Source: DATKCF01 sp035513345 (lineage in GTDB: Bacteria; Gemmatimonadota; Gemmatimonadetes; Longimicrobiales; RSA9). Taken from it: a stretch of 64,000 bases of DNA. The position numbers and the translations under genes were made by a program. This document shows positions 53,807-62,755 of the stretch, in pieces. The notes under the pieces are model-generated. The model was not told the DNA's origin. It did no database searches and was given only the letters and a program-made list of their open reading frames with translations. Position 1 is the first letter of the stretch; each line of letters starts with the position of its first letter. Where the stretch lies: positions 6,853 through 70,852 of the forward strand of contig DATKCF010000036.1 of assembly GCA_035513345.1 (NCBI GenBank), given 5' to 3'.

Positions 53807-55168
53807 ATGTTCCGCAAAGTCCTGATCGCCAACCGCGGCGAGATCGCGCTGCGCGTGATCCGCGCCTGCCGCGAGTTGGGCATCCGAACCGTTGCCGTCT
53901 TCAGCGAAGCCGACCGTGAATCGCTGCACGTGCGATTCGCCGATGAGGACGTCTGCATCGGTCCGCCGCCGGCCCGCGACAGCTATCTGAATATCCCGCG
54001 CATCATCGCGGCGGCGGAAATCACGGGCGCGGAAGCCATCCATCCGGGCTACGGTTTCCTGGCGGAGAACGCGGAGTTCGCCGAAATCTGCGAGCGGTCC
54101 CGGATCACGTTCATTGGTCCGACCGCTGAGCAGATCCGCCTGATGGGTGACAAGGCGGTGGCGCGCCGGACGATGGCGGACGAGGGCGTGCCGACGGTGC
54201 CCGGCAGTCCGGGCGCGGTCCAGGATGCGGAATCGGCGCTGACGATGGCGCGGGACATGGGGTTCCCGGTGATCATCAAGGCGGCTGCCGGTGGTGGCGG
54301 CAAGGGCATGCGGGTGGCGGCGGACGCGTCGTCGTTCGAGGCGCAGATGCAGATGGCGCAGAACGAGGCGAGGTCGGCGTTCGGCGATGCGTCAGTGTAC
54401 CTCGAGAAGTATCTGCTGAAGCCCCGCCATGTCGAGATCCAGATCATCGGGGACAACCACGGCAGAGTCGTGCACCTCGGCGAGCGCGAATGTTCGATCC
54501 AGCGCAGGCACCAGAAGCTGATCGAGGAGTCGCCGTCGATAGCGGTGACGCCGGAGTTGCGCGCGCGCATGGGCGAAGCGGCGACGCGCGGCGCGAAGGC
54601 GATCGGCTACCGCTCGGCGGGCACGGTCGAGTTCCTGCTGGACAGCGACGGCAGCTTCTACTTCATGGAGATGAACACGCGGATCCAGGTCGAGCATCCG
54701 GTGACCGAAGTGGTGACCGGCATCGATCTGGTGAAGGAGCAGATCCGCGTTGCGGCGGGCGAGCCGTTGACGCGCAACGGCGAGGGGTTCGACGAGCTGC
54801 GCGGTCACGCGATCGAGTGCCGCATCAACGCGGAGGATCCGGCGCGCAACTTCTCGCCTTCACCGGGTACGATCACGACGTTTCACGCGCCGGGCGGGCC
54901 GGGCGTACGCGTGGATACGCATGCGTACGATGGCTATCGCGTTCCGCCGTACTACGATTCGCTGATCGCGAAGGTGATCACGTTCGGTGCGGATCGTCCG
55001 GAAGCGATAGCGCGAATGCGGCTTGCGCTCGAGTCGACGATCATCGAAGGCATCGATACGACGATTCCGTTCCTGCTCGAGCTGATGGACAATCCGGCCT
55101 ACATCAGCGGCGACATTGACACGAAGTTCGTCGACCGGCTGATGGCCGAACGGAGCGCATCGACGTGA
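53807..55168 (+). CDS. accC: Biotin carboxylase of acetyl-CoA carboxylase
   Basis: ATP-grasp enzyme (453 aa) that carboxylates biotin on AccB. FRKVLIANRGEIALRVIRAC opens the protein; KAAAGGGGKGMRVA is the ATP loop, followed by HLGERECSIQRRHQKLIEE, FYFMEMNTRIQVEHPVTE and ARNFSPSPG. Normal length. The stop overlaps the next gene (GTGA). accA and accD are not in the window. Confidence 0.97.
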   Translation: MFRKVLIANRGEIALRVIRACRELGIRTVAVFSEADRESLHVRFADEDVCIGPPPARDSYLNIPRIIAAAEITGAEAIHPGYGFLAENAEFAEICERSRITFIGPTAEQIRLMGDKAVARRTMADEGVPTVPGSPGAVQDAESALTMARDMGFPVIIKAAAGGGGKGMRVAADASSFEAQMQMAQNEARSAFGDASVYLEKYLLKPRHVEIQIIGDNHGRVVHLGERECSIQRRHQKLIEESPSIAVTPELRARMGEAATRGAKAIGYRSAGTVEFLLDSDGSFYFMEMNTRIQVEHPVTEVVTGIDLVKEQIRVAAGEPLTRNGEGFDELRGHAIECRINAEDPARNFSPSPGTITTFHAPGGPGVRVDTHAYDGYRVPPYYDSLIAKVITFGADRPEAIARMRLALESTIIEGIDTTIPFLLELMDNPAYISGDIDTKFVDRLMAERSAST

Positions 55169-55872
55169 CGCTCGACGTGGCGTTCACGCCATCGGAAATC
55201 GAAGGTGTACGGCTCGAGGGTCGAACCGTTATCGTGATGGATGTGCTGCGCGCAACCAGTACGATCGTGGAATCTCTGTGGAACGGGGCGCGTGCGGTCA
55301 TCCCGGTCGACACGGTCGAGCGGGCGGTGAGGACAGCGGCGGACCTCGGCGCGGATGCGGTGCTGTGCGGGGAAAGGGACGGCGTACGGATCGACGGCTT
55401 CGACTACGGCAACTCGCCGCGCGAGTTCGAACGCGGCGTGATCGAGGGCCGCACGTTGGTGATGTTCACGACGAACGGCACGCGCGCGCTGCTGGCCGCG
55501 GCCCGCGCCGATGCCATTCTCGTGGGCAGCCTGCTCAACGCCGATGCCGTGGCGGCGGCCGCCGCGGACGCCGGCGATGTGCTCCTGCTGTGTGCGGGCA
55601 GGAAGGGGCGGTTCGCAATGGAGGACGCGGTTTGCGCGGGCGTGATCGGGCGGCGCGTCGCCGAGCGCGTGAGGATCGACCCGACCGACGCCGCACGTGC
55701 CGCGATCGTGCTGGCCGGCCGCGACGACGAACTGGCCGAAGGCCTGCTCCACACGACCGATGCCGCCGAGAGCCTGCGCTCGATCGGACTCGGCGAGGAC
55801 GTCGAGTTCTGCGGAGTGGTCGATCGGTACGACGCCGTCCCGCGGCTGCGCGACCATCGGATCACCCTCTAG
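55165..55872 (+). CDS. ComB-like 2-phosphosulfolactate phosphatase family protein
   Basis: ComB family (235 aa). IVMDVLRATSTIVESLWNGA and GNSPREFERGVIEGRTLVMF followed by TTNGTRAL are its signatures. In methanogens the enzyme acts in coenzyme M synthesis; many bacteria carry a homologue with no coenzyme M pathway, so the substrate here is uncertain. GTG start overlaps accC; its stop lies in a palindrome before ftsK. Confidence 0.87.
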   Translation: MTLDVAFTPSEIEGVRLEGRTVIVMDVLRATSTIVESLWNGARAVIPVDTVERAVRTAADLGADAVLCGERDGVRIDGFDYGNSPREFERGVIEGRTLVMFTTNGTRALLAAARADAILVGSLLNADAVAAAAADAGDVLLLCAGRKGRFAMEDAVCAGVIGRRVAERVRIDPTDAARAAIVLAGRDDELAEGLLHTTDAAESLRSIGLGEDVEFCGVVDRYDAVPRLRDHRITL

Positions 55873-55883
55873 TGGTTCACTAG
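55869..55883. promoter_or_regulatory. Palindrome at the comB-ftsK junction
   Basis: CTAGTG-GTT-CACTAG is a perfect 6-bp inverted repeat with a 3-nt spacer. It contains the TAG stop of the ComB-like gene (55870-55872) and ends 4 nt before the ftsK ATG. An operator is possible but unproven. Confidence 0.35.
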
Positions 55884-55887
55884 CGCG

Positions 55888-58131
55888 ATGCTGAACGAGC
55901 ACCAGAAGCGCCAATTGCTCGGGATCGCGCTGGCCGCGCTCGCGCTCTTCTGCGCGCTCAGCCTGATCCCCCTCGGCTCGCCACCGCCCGACGCGTTCCC
56001 CCAGGGCAACACGATGGGTGTGCTCGGATCGGCGTTCCGCAGCGGCGGGCTGGCCGCGTTCGGCGTCGGCATCCTGTTGATCCCGATCATGCTGGCGCTG
56101 GGCGCTGCGGCGACCTTCGGCTGGCTGGCCAGTGTTACGGCAACACGCTGGGTCGCTCTTGCCACCGGGCTGATCGTACTGCTTCCGTCGATCGCGTCGC
56201 TTCTGGCCGCCGATTCCAGTGTACAGATCGCTTCGGTCCTTCCCGCCTCGTCCGATGGCTGGATCGGTACGGTCATCGGCGAGGCGCTCGTCGCACTGCT
56301 GACGAAGGTCGGCGCAGTCCTGGTTCTGGCGCTGCTGTTCATCGCGTTGTGCGTCGCGAGCATCGGCTGGAACCCGGCCGGCAGTGCGGCGAAGTACGGC
56401 CGCAACGCGGTGGGCGTGATGCGCCGCCGGATGGATGAGCGGCGGGGCGATGAGGATGAGCCTGCGGCAGACATCGCCACCGGTCTGTTGCCCGAACCGG
56501 GCGTCACGGTTGCCGAAACGGACGCGGCAGTCGCGGTGCGCGGTCCGGTCGGGTTCACCAGGCGAGCGACGAAGAGGCGAGCGGCCGCGGTTCAGCCGGA
56601 GGCCGATCGGCCACGCGACACGGGGCTGCCGCCGCTGGATCTGCTGACCGAACCGGCGTCGAAGAGCGGCTTGCTGACGGACGCGGAATTGGACCGTCTG
56701 GGCGAGGTCCTGATCCGCACGCTACGCACGTTCAAGGTCGAAGGCGAGATCGCGGGTCGAACGACGGGGCCGGTCGTAACCCAGTTCGAAGTGGTGCCTG
56801 CGCCGGGAGTGAAGGTGAACCGGATCGCTGCGCTGGACGCGGATCTCGCGCTGGCGCTGAGGGCACCGAGCATCCGCATCGTCGCGCCGATCCCGGGCAA
56901 GGGTGCGGTCGGCGTCGAGGTGCCGAATCCGGAACCGGAGATTGTGCACCTGCGTCGCATTCTCGATGCGCCGACGTACCAGCGGGCCAGGGGCAGCCTG
57001 CCGCTCGGGCTCGGCAAGGACCTGACGGGCAAGCCGTACGTCGCGGACCTGGCACGGATGCCGCACCTCCTGATCGCGGGCGCGACAGGCTCGGGCAAGT
57101 CCGTTTGCGTGAACACGCTCATCACCAGTCTGGTCTACAAGCACACACCCCGTACGCTGCGCCTGCTCATGATCGATCCGAAGATGGTCGAGCTGAGCAT
57201 GTACGCGAAGCTGCCGCACCTGCGACACCCGGTCGTGACGAATCCGAACGACGCCGCTGCCGTGCTGAAGTGGGCGGTCTACGAGATGGAGCGACGGTAC
57301 GCATTGCTGTCGGCGAACGGCGCGCGCTCGATCGGCGAGTTCAACCAGCGGATCACGGACGGCGCGCAACTGCAGCGGCCCGGCCGGCCACCAGACAATG
57401 AAGCCGAAGACTGGCGCTACGAGGATGGGCCGCTCCCCTTCATCGTGGTGGTGGTCGACGAGCTGGCCGACCTGATGATGACCGTGCAGGCGGACATCGA
57501 GAAGCCGCTGGCGCAGCTCGCGCAGAAGGCGCGCGCGATCGGCATACACCTGATCGTCGCGACACAGCGGCCGAGCGTGAACGTGATAACGGGCCTCATC
57601 AAGGCGAACTTCCCCTGCCGCATCGCGTTCCGGGTGGCGTCGAAGGTCGATTCGCGCACGATCATCGATCAGAACGGCGCGGACGCGCTGCTCGGCAACG
57701 GCGACATGCTGTTCCTTCCACCGACCACGTCCGACCCCGTGCGCATTCAGGGTGCGTTCCTCTCGACGGAGGACACGGAGCGGATGGTTGGCTGGTTCGC
57801 CAGGGCGGACGTCACGGAGCCGGCCGCGACTGCCGAGGAGGACATCCTCGAGTTCGTTCGTGAACGCGAGGCCACCGAGACCGACGACGACCAGCTCGAC
57901 ATCCTCGAAGAGCGAGATGTCCTGTTCCGGCAGGCCGCCGAACTCTGCATCCAGCACAACCAGGGCTCGACCTCGCTGCTGCAACGCCGCCTGCGTATCG
58001 GCTATGGCCGCGCCGCACGCATCATCGACCAGCTCCACTACGCGGGGATCCTCGGTCCTCCGGATGGCTCGAAGCCGCGCGACGTTCTGGTCGGCCTCGA
58101 GTCGCTCGACCACGTGGTTGGCACGGACTGA
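55888..58131 (+). CDS. ftsK: DNA translocase FtsK/SpoIIIE
   Basis: Septal DNA pump (747 aa). Four N-terminal helices (about 10-170), a short linker, then the motor: ITRFKVEGEIA-like alpha domain (TFKVEGEIAGRTTGPVVTQF), Walker A GATGSGKS at residues 398-405, Walker B IVVVVDELADLMM, and QRPSVNVITGLIKANFPCRI. The C-terminal winged-helix gamma domain (STSLLQRRLRIGYGRAARII) reads KOPS-type DNA sites. The last codons are duplicated downstream. Confidence 0.97.
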   Translation: MLNEHQKRQLLGIALAALALFCALSLIPLGSPPPDAFPQGNTMGVLGSAFRSGGLAAFGVGILLIPIMLALGAAATFGWLASVTATRWVALATGLIVLLPSIASLLAADSSVQIASVLPASSDGWIGTVIGEALVALLTKVGAVLVLALLFIALCVASIGWNPAGSAAKYGRNAVGVMRRRMDERRGDEDEPAADIATGLLPEPGVTVAETDAAVAVRGPVGFTRRATKRRAAAVQPEADRPRDTGLPPLDLLTEPASKSGLLTDAELDRLGEVLIRTLRTFKVEGEIAGRTTGPVVTQFEVVPAPGVKVNRIAALDADLALALRAPSIRIVAPIPGKGAVGVEVPNPEPEIVHLRRILDAPTYQRARGSLPLGLGKDLTGKPYVADLARMPHLLIAGATGSGKSVCVNTLITSLVYKHTPRTLRLLMIDPKMVELSMYAKLPHLRHPVVTNPNDAAAVLKWAVYEMERRYALLSANGARSIGEFNQRITDGAQLQRPGRPPDNEAEDWRYEDGPLPFIVVVVDELADLMMTVQADIEKPLAQLAQKARAIGIHLIVATQRPSVNVITGLIKANFPCRIAFRVASKVDSRTIIDQNGADALLGNGDMLFLPPTTSDPVRIQGAFLSTEDTERMVGWFARADVTEPAATAEEDILEFVREREATETDDDQLDILEERDVLFRQAAELCIQHNQGSTSLLQRRLRIGYGRAARIIDQLHYAGILGPPDGSKPRDVLVGLESLDHVVGTD

Positions 58132-58174
58132 GCACCGGCCAGTCGCTCGACCATGTGGTGGGCATGCACTGAGC
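58100..58174. repeat. Tandem duplication of the ftsK 3' end
   Basis: Positions 58100-58133 (the last ftsK codons and stop) and 58141-58174 are a 34-nt direct repeat with four mismatches (AGTCGCTCGACCA...ACTGAGC), 41 bp apart. The second copy, with its own in-phase-like TGA, is non-coding. Confidence 0.9.
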
Positions 58175-58244
58175 CTGCCACGAGGACGGTGCCACTCGCC
58201 TTCGTCGCGCCAGCCGGTACAGGAACGAAGGCCGTAACGGCGTG

Positions 58245-58250
58245 TAAACT
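58245..58250 (+). promoter_or_regulatory. Extended -10 box close to the lolA start
   Basis: TAAACT, preceded by TG (TGTAAACT), ends 6 nt before ATG 58257, which has no Shine-Dalgarno sequence. No -35 box is visible at 17 bp (GGAACG). Fits a leaderless transcript. Confidence 0.45.
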
Positions 58251-58256
58251 GCGCAC

Positions 58257-59138
58257 ATGTACCCATTCCGACTCCCTATCATTCTGGCGTTGCTGCTGAT
58301 CGCGGCGAGCTCGTGCGGGCCTGCTGATGACGGCGAGGGCGACAACGCTCCGGCCGCCGTCGTACCGGACACAGCGAACGCCACGTCCGAGCAGACGACA
58401 CCGCGAGAGGCACTGGACCCGGCGGATCCTTCCGCCACTGCACCTGACACGACCGACACCGCCCGTGCACCGGGCGCGACGCAAGCGCCGAGCGGCGATC
58501 CGATTGTGCTCGATCCGACAACGGCGGCGCAGATCGAGGAGGTCCCGCAGCAGGACGCGGTCAGGATGCTACGCAGAACCGCACAGATCTACTCCGGGAT
58601 GAGCGGGATGCGAGCGGAGTTCACGATGTTGACGCGTAACCCGCTGCTCGGCACGCGTGTGAGCAGCCGTGGCACGCTGTACCAGCGGCGGCCGGACCGG
58701 ATCCGTCTCGACTTCACGGATCCGGCGGGCGATGTGATCGTCGGTGATGGTGACTTCTTCTGGGTCTACTATCCGAGCGTCGATCCGGTGCAGGTGACGA
58801 AGACGCCGGTTGCAGGCACGGCGGGCGTAGTCGATCTGCAGGCGCAGTTCGTCGGCGATCCGGTAACGAACTTCGACCACACGGTGGACGGCCGCGAAGA
58901 CGTGGACGGCCGTGACGCGGTCATCCTTTCGCTCGTGCCGCGCGAGAACCGCGGCTACGCGAAGCTGAAGGTCTGGATCGACACGCAGGACAGTCTCGTC
59001 CGCCGCTTCGAGATCACCGATCCGAACGGCGTCACTCGCCTGCTCGACCTGCGCAGTCTCCAGACGAGTCCGACACTCTCCGATTCGCTGTTCCGTTTCG
59101 TACCGCCACCCGGCACGCACGTCGTGGAGCGCGGGTGA
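58257..59138 (+). CDS. lolA: LolA-family outer membrane lipoprotein carrier, lipidated
   Basis: 293 aa. A LolA-type half-barrel domain covers about 100-290: MRAEFTMLTRNPLLGTRVSS, RPDRIRLDFTDPAGDVIVGD and FFWVYYPSVDPVQVTKTP. LolA normally moves lipoproteins across the periplasm in soluble form. Here the N-terminus is a lipoprotein signal (ALLLIAASSC, Cys20) followed by ~75 low-complexity residues, so it may be membrane-tethered. It follows ftsK, as lolA does in many genomes. Confidence 0.85.
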   Translation: MYPFRLPIILALLLIAASSCGPADDGEGDNAPAAVVPDTANATSEQTTPREALDPADPSATAPDTTDTARAPGATQAPSGDPIVLDPTTAAQIEEVPQQDAVRMLRRTAQIYSGMSGMRAEFTMLTRNPLLGTRVSSRGTLYQRRPDRIRLDFTDPAGDVIVGDGDFFWVYYPSVDPVQVTKTPVAGTAGVVDLQAQFVGDPVTNFDHTVDGREDVDGRDAVILSLVPRENRGYAKLKVWIDTQDSLVRRFEITDPNGVTRLLDLRSLQTSPTLSDSLFRFVPPPGTHVVERG

Positions 59139-59196
59139 TCGCTCCGGCGCGCCTCGCCGGACGCGGGGGCGATCGCGCGCGACCGGCGGACCGGCC

Positions 59197-60744
59197 ATGA
59201 CACCGGGTGTGCGCACCGCACTGCCTGTCCTGCCCGCGGAACCGGCTCGTGACAGGACCACTCGCGCCGGCACTGCAACCACGACGATCCGGCTGCTCAC
59301 ACTCGGCTGCGACAAGAACACGGTCGACAGCGAACGGCTGCTGGCCCGGCTGGCGTCCGCCGGCGCGCGCGCGGTCGATGATGACGCCGATGTCACGATC
59401 GTAAACACGTGCGGCTTCATCGAAGTGGCACGTGAAGAGTCGATCGACGCGATCCTCGAGGCGGTCAAGCTCAAGGATGCGGGCCGGACCCTCGCCGTAG
59501 TTGCGCTTGGCTGTCTGGTGCAGCGCTACCAGGTCGAGCTGCGCAAGGAGATCCCGGAAGTCGATCTGTTCCTCGGCCTCACCGAGGTCGAACGACTGGT
59601 GCCCGAGCTGAGGCGTCGCGGCCTGCTGACCGACGCACCACCCGCCGCAGCCAACATGGAGCAACCGCTCCGGCTCATGACGACGGCCCGGCACTCGTCG
59701 TTCCTGAAGATCAGTGAAGGCTGCGATCACGGTTGCGCCTTCTGTGCAATACCGGTGATGCGCGGGAAGCACCGTTCGACACCCATCGACGTGCTCGTTG
59801 CCGAGGCGCAACAACTCGAGGCGGCGGGCGTCGTCGAATTGTCGCTCGTCAGCCAGGACACGACGTGGTACGGCCGTGACATCCAGCGAGGCGGCCCGGC
59901 CGGGCCGGACGACTGGTTCGTTGGCAGGCCGTACGACGGCATGGCCGGTATCGATTCGCACATGGTCGGGACGGCGCACACTGCACTGCGAACGGCCGAT
60001 ACGGGTCGCCGCGATGGCATGCTCATCGACCTGCTCGACGCTCTGCTGGCCAACACGACCGTGCCGTGGTTCCGTCTGTTCTACATGTATCCGTCCGGCA
60101 TCAGGCCGGAGCTGGTCGAACGGATCGCCGGCGAACCGCGCATCGTCAACTACCTCGACATGCCGATCCAGCACGGAGCGGATGCGATGCTGAAGCGCAT
60201 GCGCAGGCCTGAGCGGCAGTCGACGATCCGTGAGCGCATTGCATGGCTCCGCTCGTCGATTCCGGACGTCTCGCTTCGAACGACTGCGATTGTCGGGTTC
60301 CCGGGCGAGACCGAGGACGACTTCGAGGCCATGCTCGAGCTGTTCGAGGAACTGCGCTTCGACCACGTCGGCGCGTTCGCCTACTCGACAGAGGAAGGCA
60401 CACCGGCCGCGACCATGGATGGCCAGGTCGCGGAATCCGTCAAGCGCGAGCGTCTCGAACGGCTGCTCGACCTGCAGCGCAGCATCACGCTCGAGAAGAA
60501 CGAATCGCTCATCGGCACGACACAGAGAGTGCTTGTCGATGGCGTCGAGGGTGCGGAAGAGCCCGCGGTCGAGCGCGGGAACGGCGGCAGTGCGGTCGGA
60601 CGCACGGCGCGACAGGCGCTCGAGGTCGATGGCGAAGTGTGCATCGAGGACGCGCGCGGAGCGCGGGCCGGCCACTTCGTCGACGTGCACATCACCGGTG
60701 CGTTCGACCAGGACCTGACCGGCACGGTAGCCGATGCGCACTGA
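59197..60744 (+). CDS. rimO: Ribosomal protein S12 methylthiotransferase RimO
   Basis: Radical SAM enzyme (515 aa) that methylthiolates an Asp of S12. N-terminal cluster site: TLGCDKNTVDSERL, IVNTCGFIEVAREESI and VALGCLVQRY. Radical SAM cysteines C176, C180 and C183 (ISEGCDHGCAFCAIP). C-terminal TRAM domain. About 43 residues (roughly 231-273, nt 59887-60014) are inserted between YGRDIQ and GMLIDLLDALL, where the family has a short loop. Confidence 0.94.
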   Translation: MTPGVRTALPVLPAEPARDRTTRAGTATTTIRLLTLGCDKNTVDSERLLARLASAGARAVDDDADVTIVNTCGFIEVAREESIDAILEAVKLKDAGRTLAVVALGCLVQRYQVELRKEIPEVDLFLGLTEVERLVPELRRRGLLTDAPPAAANMEQPLRLMTTARHSSFLKISEGCDHGCAFCAIPVMRGKHRSTPIDVLVAEAQQLEAAGVVELSLVSQDTTWYGRDIQRGGPAGPDDWFVGRPYDGMAGIDSHMVGTAHTALRTADTGRRDGMLIDLLDALLANTTVPWFRLFYMYPSGIRPELVERIAGEPRIVNYLDMPIQHGADAMLKRMRRPERQSTIRERIAWLRSSIPDVSLRTTAIVGFPGETEDDFEAMLELFEELRFDHVGAFAYSTEEGTPAATMDGQVAESVKRERLERLLDLQRSITLEKNESLIGTTQRVLVDGVEGAEEPAVERGNGGSAVGRTARQALEVDGEVCIEDARGARAGHFVDVHITGAFDQDLTGTVADAH

Positions 60745-62056
60745 CTCGCCGTTGGACGGGCGCCGCGTGCGGCCGGCCTGCAGCCGCCCGCGGCCAGGCG
60801 CCCGACTGCACATGGTGCTCATCCTGACCGTTGTGGCCGCGGCGTGCCGGCCGGGCGAAGCGCCGCGCGATGTGCCCTCGCCCGGAGCCGTCGGGTCGAT
60901 GACGATGCCGCAGGTTCGTGTGGGCCTGGAGGTCGCGGCGGACAGCGTGATTGTCGGGTCGACGACCGGCTGGACGCTCGAGCGCGCGAATGGCGATGTC
61001 TCGTTGTCGGCTCGGGCCGATGAGACGTGGACAGTGCGCGCTGATGCCGGCCGCGAAGTCGTCGCCTACAGTGCCGGCCGTTCAATCGGCGGTGCGGGCG
61101 CGATACGCGTGACGCCTGCGGCAGGCGGACACGTGCGCGTCGGTGATCGAACATACCGCGGCACGGTGCTGCTGATCGCGGGCGGCGGTGGCGTTACCGC
61201 CATCAATGTTCTGGACCTCGAGACGTACCTGCTGGGCGTTGTGCCGCGCGAGATCGGGGCGCGGCCCGAAACCGAAATAGAGGCGGTCAAGGCACAGGCC
61301 GTCGCGGCACGGACGTACGCGATCGCGAATCTCGGCGGGCGAGCCAGCCTCGGCTTCGACTACCACGCGGGAACACAGGACCAGGTGTACGGCGGCATCC
61401 TGGATGAAGAAGCGGTTGCGACACGGGCGGTCCGCGAAACGCGCGGCCAGATCGCGACGTTCGACGGTGTTCCGATTCTGGCGTACTACAGTTCGACGTG
61501 TGGCGGTCGAACCGCTGCGATCGAGGACTCGTGGCCCGGGCGCTCGCCCGTTCGGTACCTGAAGTCCGTGTCCGACCGTATCCCCGGCACGGACAACTAC
61601 TACTGCGAGCCGTCGAATCGATTCCGCTGGACCGTCGAGTGGAACCGCGCTCAGCTGCTGAGCACGCTCGGCGAGACGTTGCGCGCATACACGGGCTCAT
61701 CCACTCTCGCGCCACCCGGTCGTATCCGGAGCGTGGCGATGGACACGAACGCATCCGGCCGCGCGACGGTGCGCGTCGCGACCGGTGCGACCGATTTCAC
61801 GCTTCGCATGGATTCGATACGATGGATCCTGCGTACACCGGCGGGCGCGGCGCTCAACAGTTCGGCGCTCGACAGCATTCACACGACCATTGGCATTGAC
61901 GGAGATGTCGAGGAGCTTTCCGTGCACGGCGGCGGCTGGGGCCACGCCGTCGGCATGTGCCAGTTCGGTGCGATCGGGCGCGCGCGCGCCGGACAGAAAC
62001 TCGAACAGATCCTTGTGACGTACTATCCGGGGACGGAACTGACTCGCGTCTACTGA
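60734..62056 (+). CDS. SpoIID/LytB-family lipoprotein
   Basis: 440 aa. SpoIID domain: LETYLLGVVPREIGARPETE, EAVKAQAVAARTYAIANLGG and the C-terminal GGGWGHAVGMCQFGAIGRAR. Family members are lytic transglycosylases acting on stripped peptidoglycan glycan. The signal peptide VLILTVVAAAC puts the lipid Cys at residue 38. ATG 60734 overlaps the rimO end; ATG 60812 would give a shorter, more usual signal. Confidence 0.88.
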   Translation: MRTDSPLDGRRVRPACSRPRPGARLHMVLILTVVAAACRPGEAPRDVPSPGAVGSMTMPQVRVGLEVAADSVIVGSTTGWTLERANGDVSLSARADETWTVRADAGREVVAYSAGRSIGGAGAIRVTPAAGGHVRVGDRTYRGTVLLIAGGGGVTAINVLDLETYLLGVVPREIGARPETEIEAVKAQAVAARTYAIANLGGRASLGFDYHAGTQDQVYGGILDEEAVATRAVRETRGQIATFDGVPILAYYSSTCGGRTAAIEDSWPGRSPVRYLKSVSDRIPGTDNYYCEPSNRFRWTVEWNRAQLLSTLGETLRAYTGSSTLAPPGRIRSVAMDTNASGRATVRVATGATDFTLRMDSIRWILRTPAGAALNSSALDSIHTTIGIDGDVEELSVHGGGWGHAVGMCQFGAIGRARAGQKLEQILVTYYPGTELTRVY

Positions 62057-62074
62057 ACAGCAGATACTGAACGG

Positions 62075-62755
62075 ATGAGGCGGATGCGGATGAAGCACGG
62101 ATGTCGCATTGCAGTCGTCGCGCTGGCCCTGGCCGTGCCCGGCGATTCGAGTGCACAGGGCCTGGCCGACTACGACTACGAGAACCTCTCGTTCCGCGGT
62201 GTCGGCGCGGACTGGGGCTACATCTGGCCGAACAAGGCGGATGCGACATCGATGTACTCGATGCGCGTCGACCTCGGATTCCTCGGCCCGTCGATCCGCA
62301 TGATGCCAGGCGTGCACTACTGGAACTCGAAGCTCAAACGATCCGAGGTCGCCCGCGTCGCGGCTCGCCTGTCCGAACTGCCTTCGCTCCAGGCCAGCGG
62401 CGTCATCATCGATGCCGATGACCTCGGCGAGATCGAATGGAGCGCCATCTCGGTGACGCTCGATGCACACGCGGTCTGGACGGCGCCCTACCGCGTGTTC
62501 ACGTTCATTGGCCTCGGTGTCGGGCTCCACGCCATGAACGGTAGCGGCGCCAGTATCGAAGACACATTCATCGAGGACCTGCTCGATACGGTCGCGCCCG
62601 GTGTGGCCGTCATGGGCGGTATCGAATACGAACCGACGCCGTCGCTCCGACTGTACGGCGAAGGACGGTACACGGTGCAGAGCGAGGTCCGGTACCCGGG
62701 TCTGCGCCTCGGCGCAGCGATCATGATCCCGAATCGAACGGGAGGCCAACCGTGA
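62075..62755 (+). CDS. Outer-membrane beta-barrel-like protein, unknown
   Basis: 226 aa with a cleavable signal peptide (IAVVALALAVPGDSSAQG). The rest alternates polar and aromatic residues as in small barrels (FRGVGADWGYIWPN, MYSMRVDLGFLGPSIRM, LRLYGEGRYTVQSEVRYPGL). No known domain is recognised. Stop overlaps the next gene (GTGA). Confidence 0.72.
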   Translation: MRRMRMKHGCRIAVVALALAVPGDSSAQGLADYDYENLSFRGVGADWGYIWPNKADATSMYSMRVDLGFLGPSIRMMPGVHYWNSKLKRSEVARVAARLSELPSLQASGVIIDADDLGEIEWSAISVTLDAHAVWTAPYRVFTFIGLGVGLHAMNGSGASIEDTFIEDLLDTVAPGVAVMGGIEYEPTPSLRLYGEGRYTVQSEVRYPGLRLGAAIMIPNRTGGQP

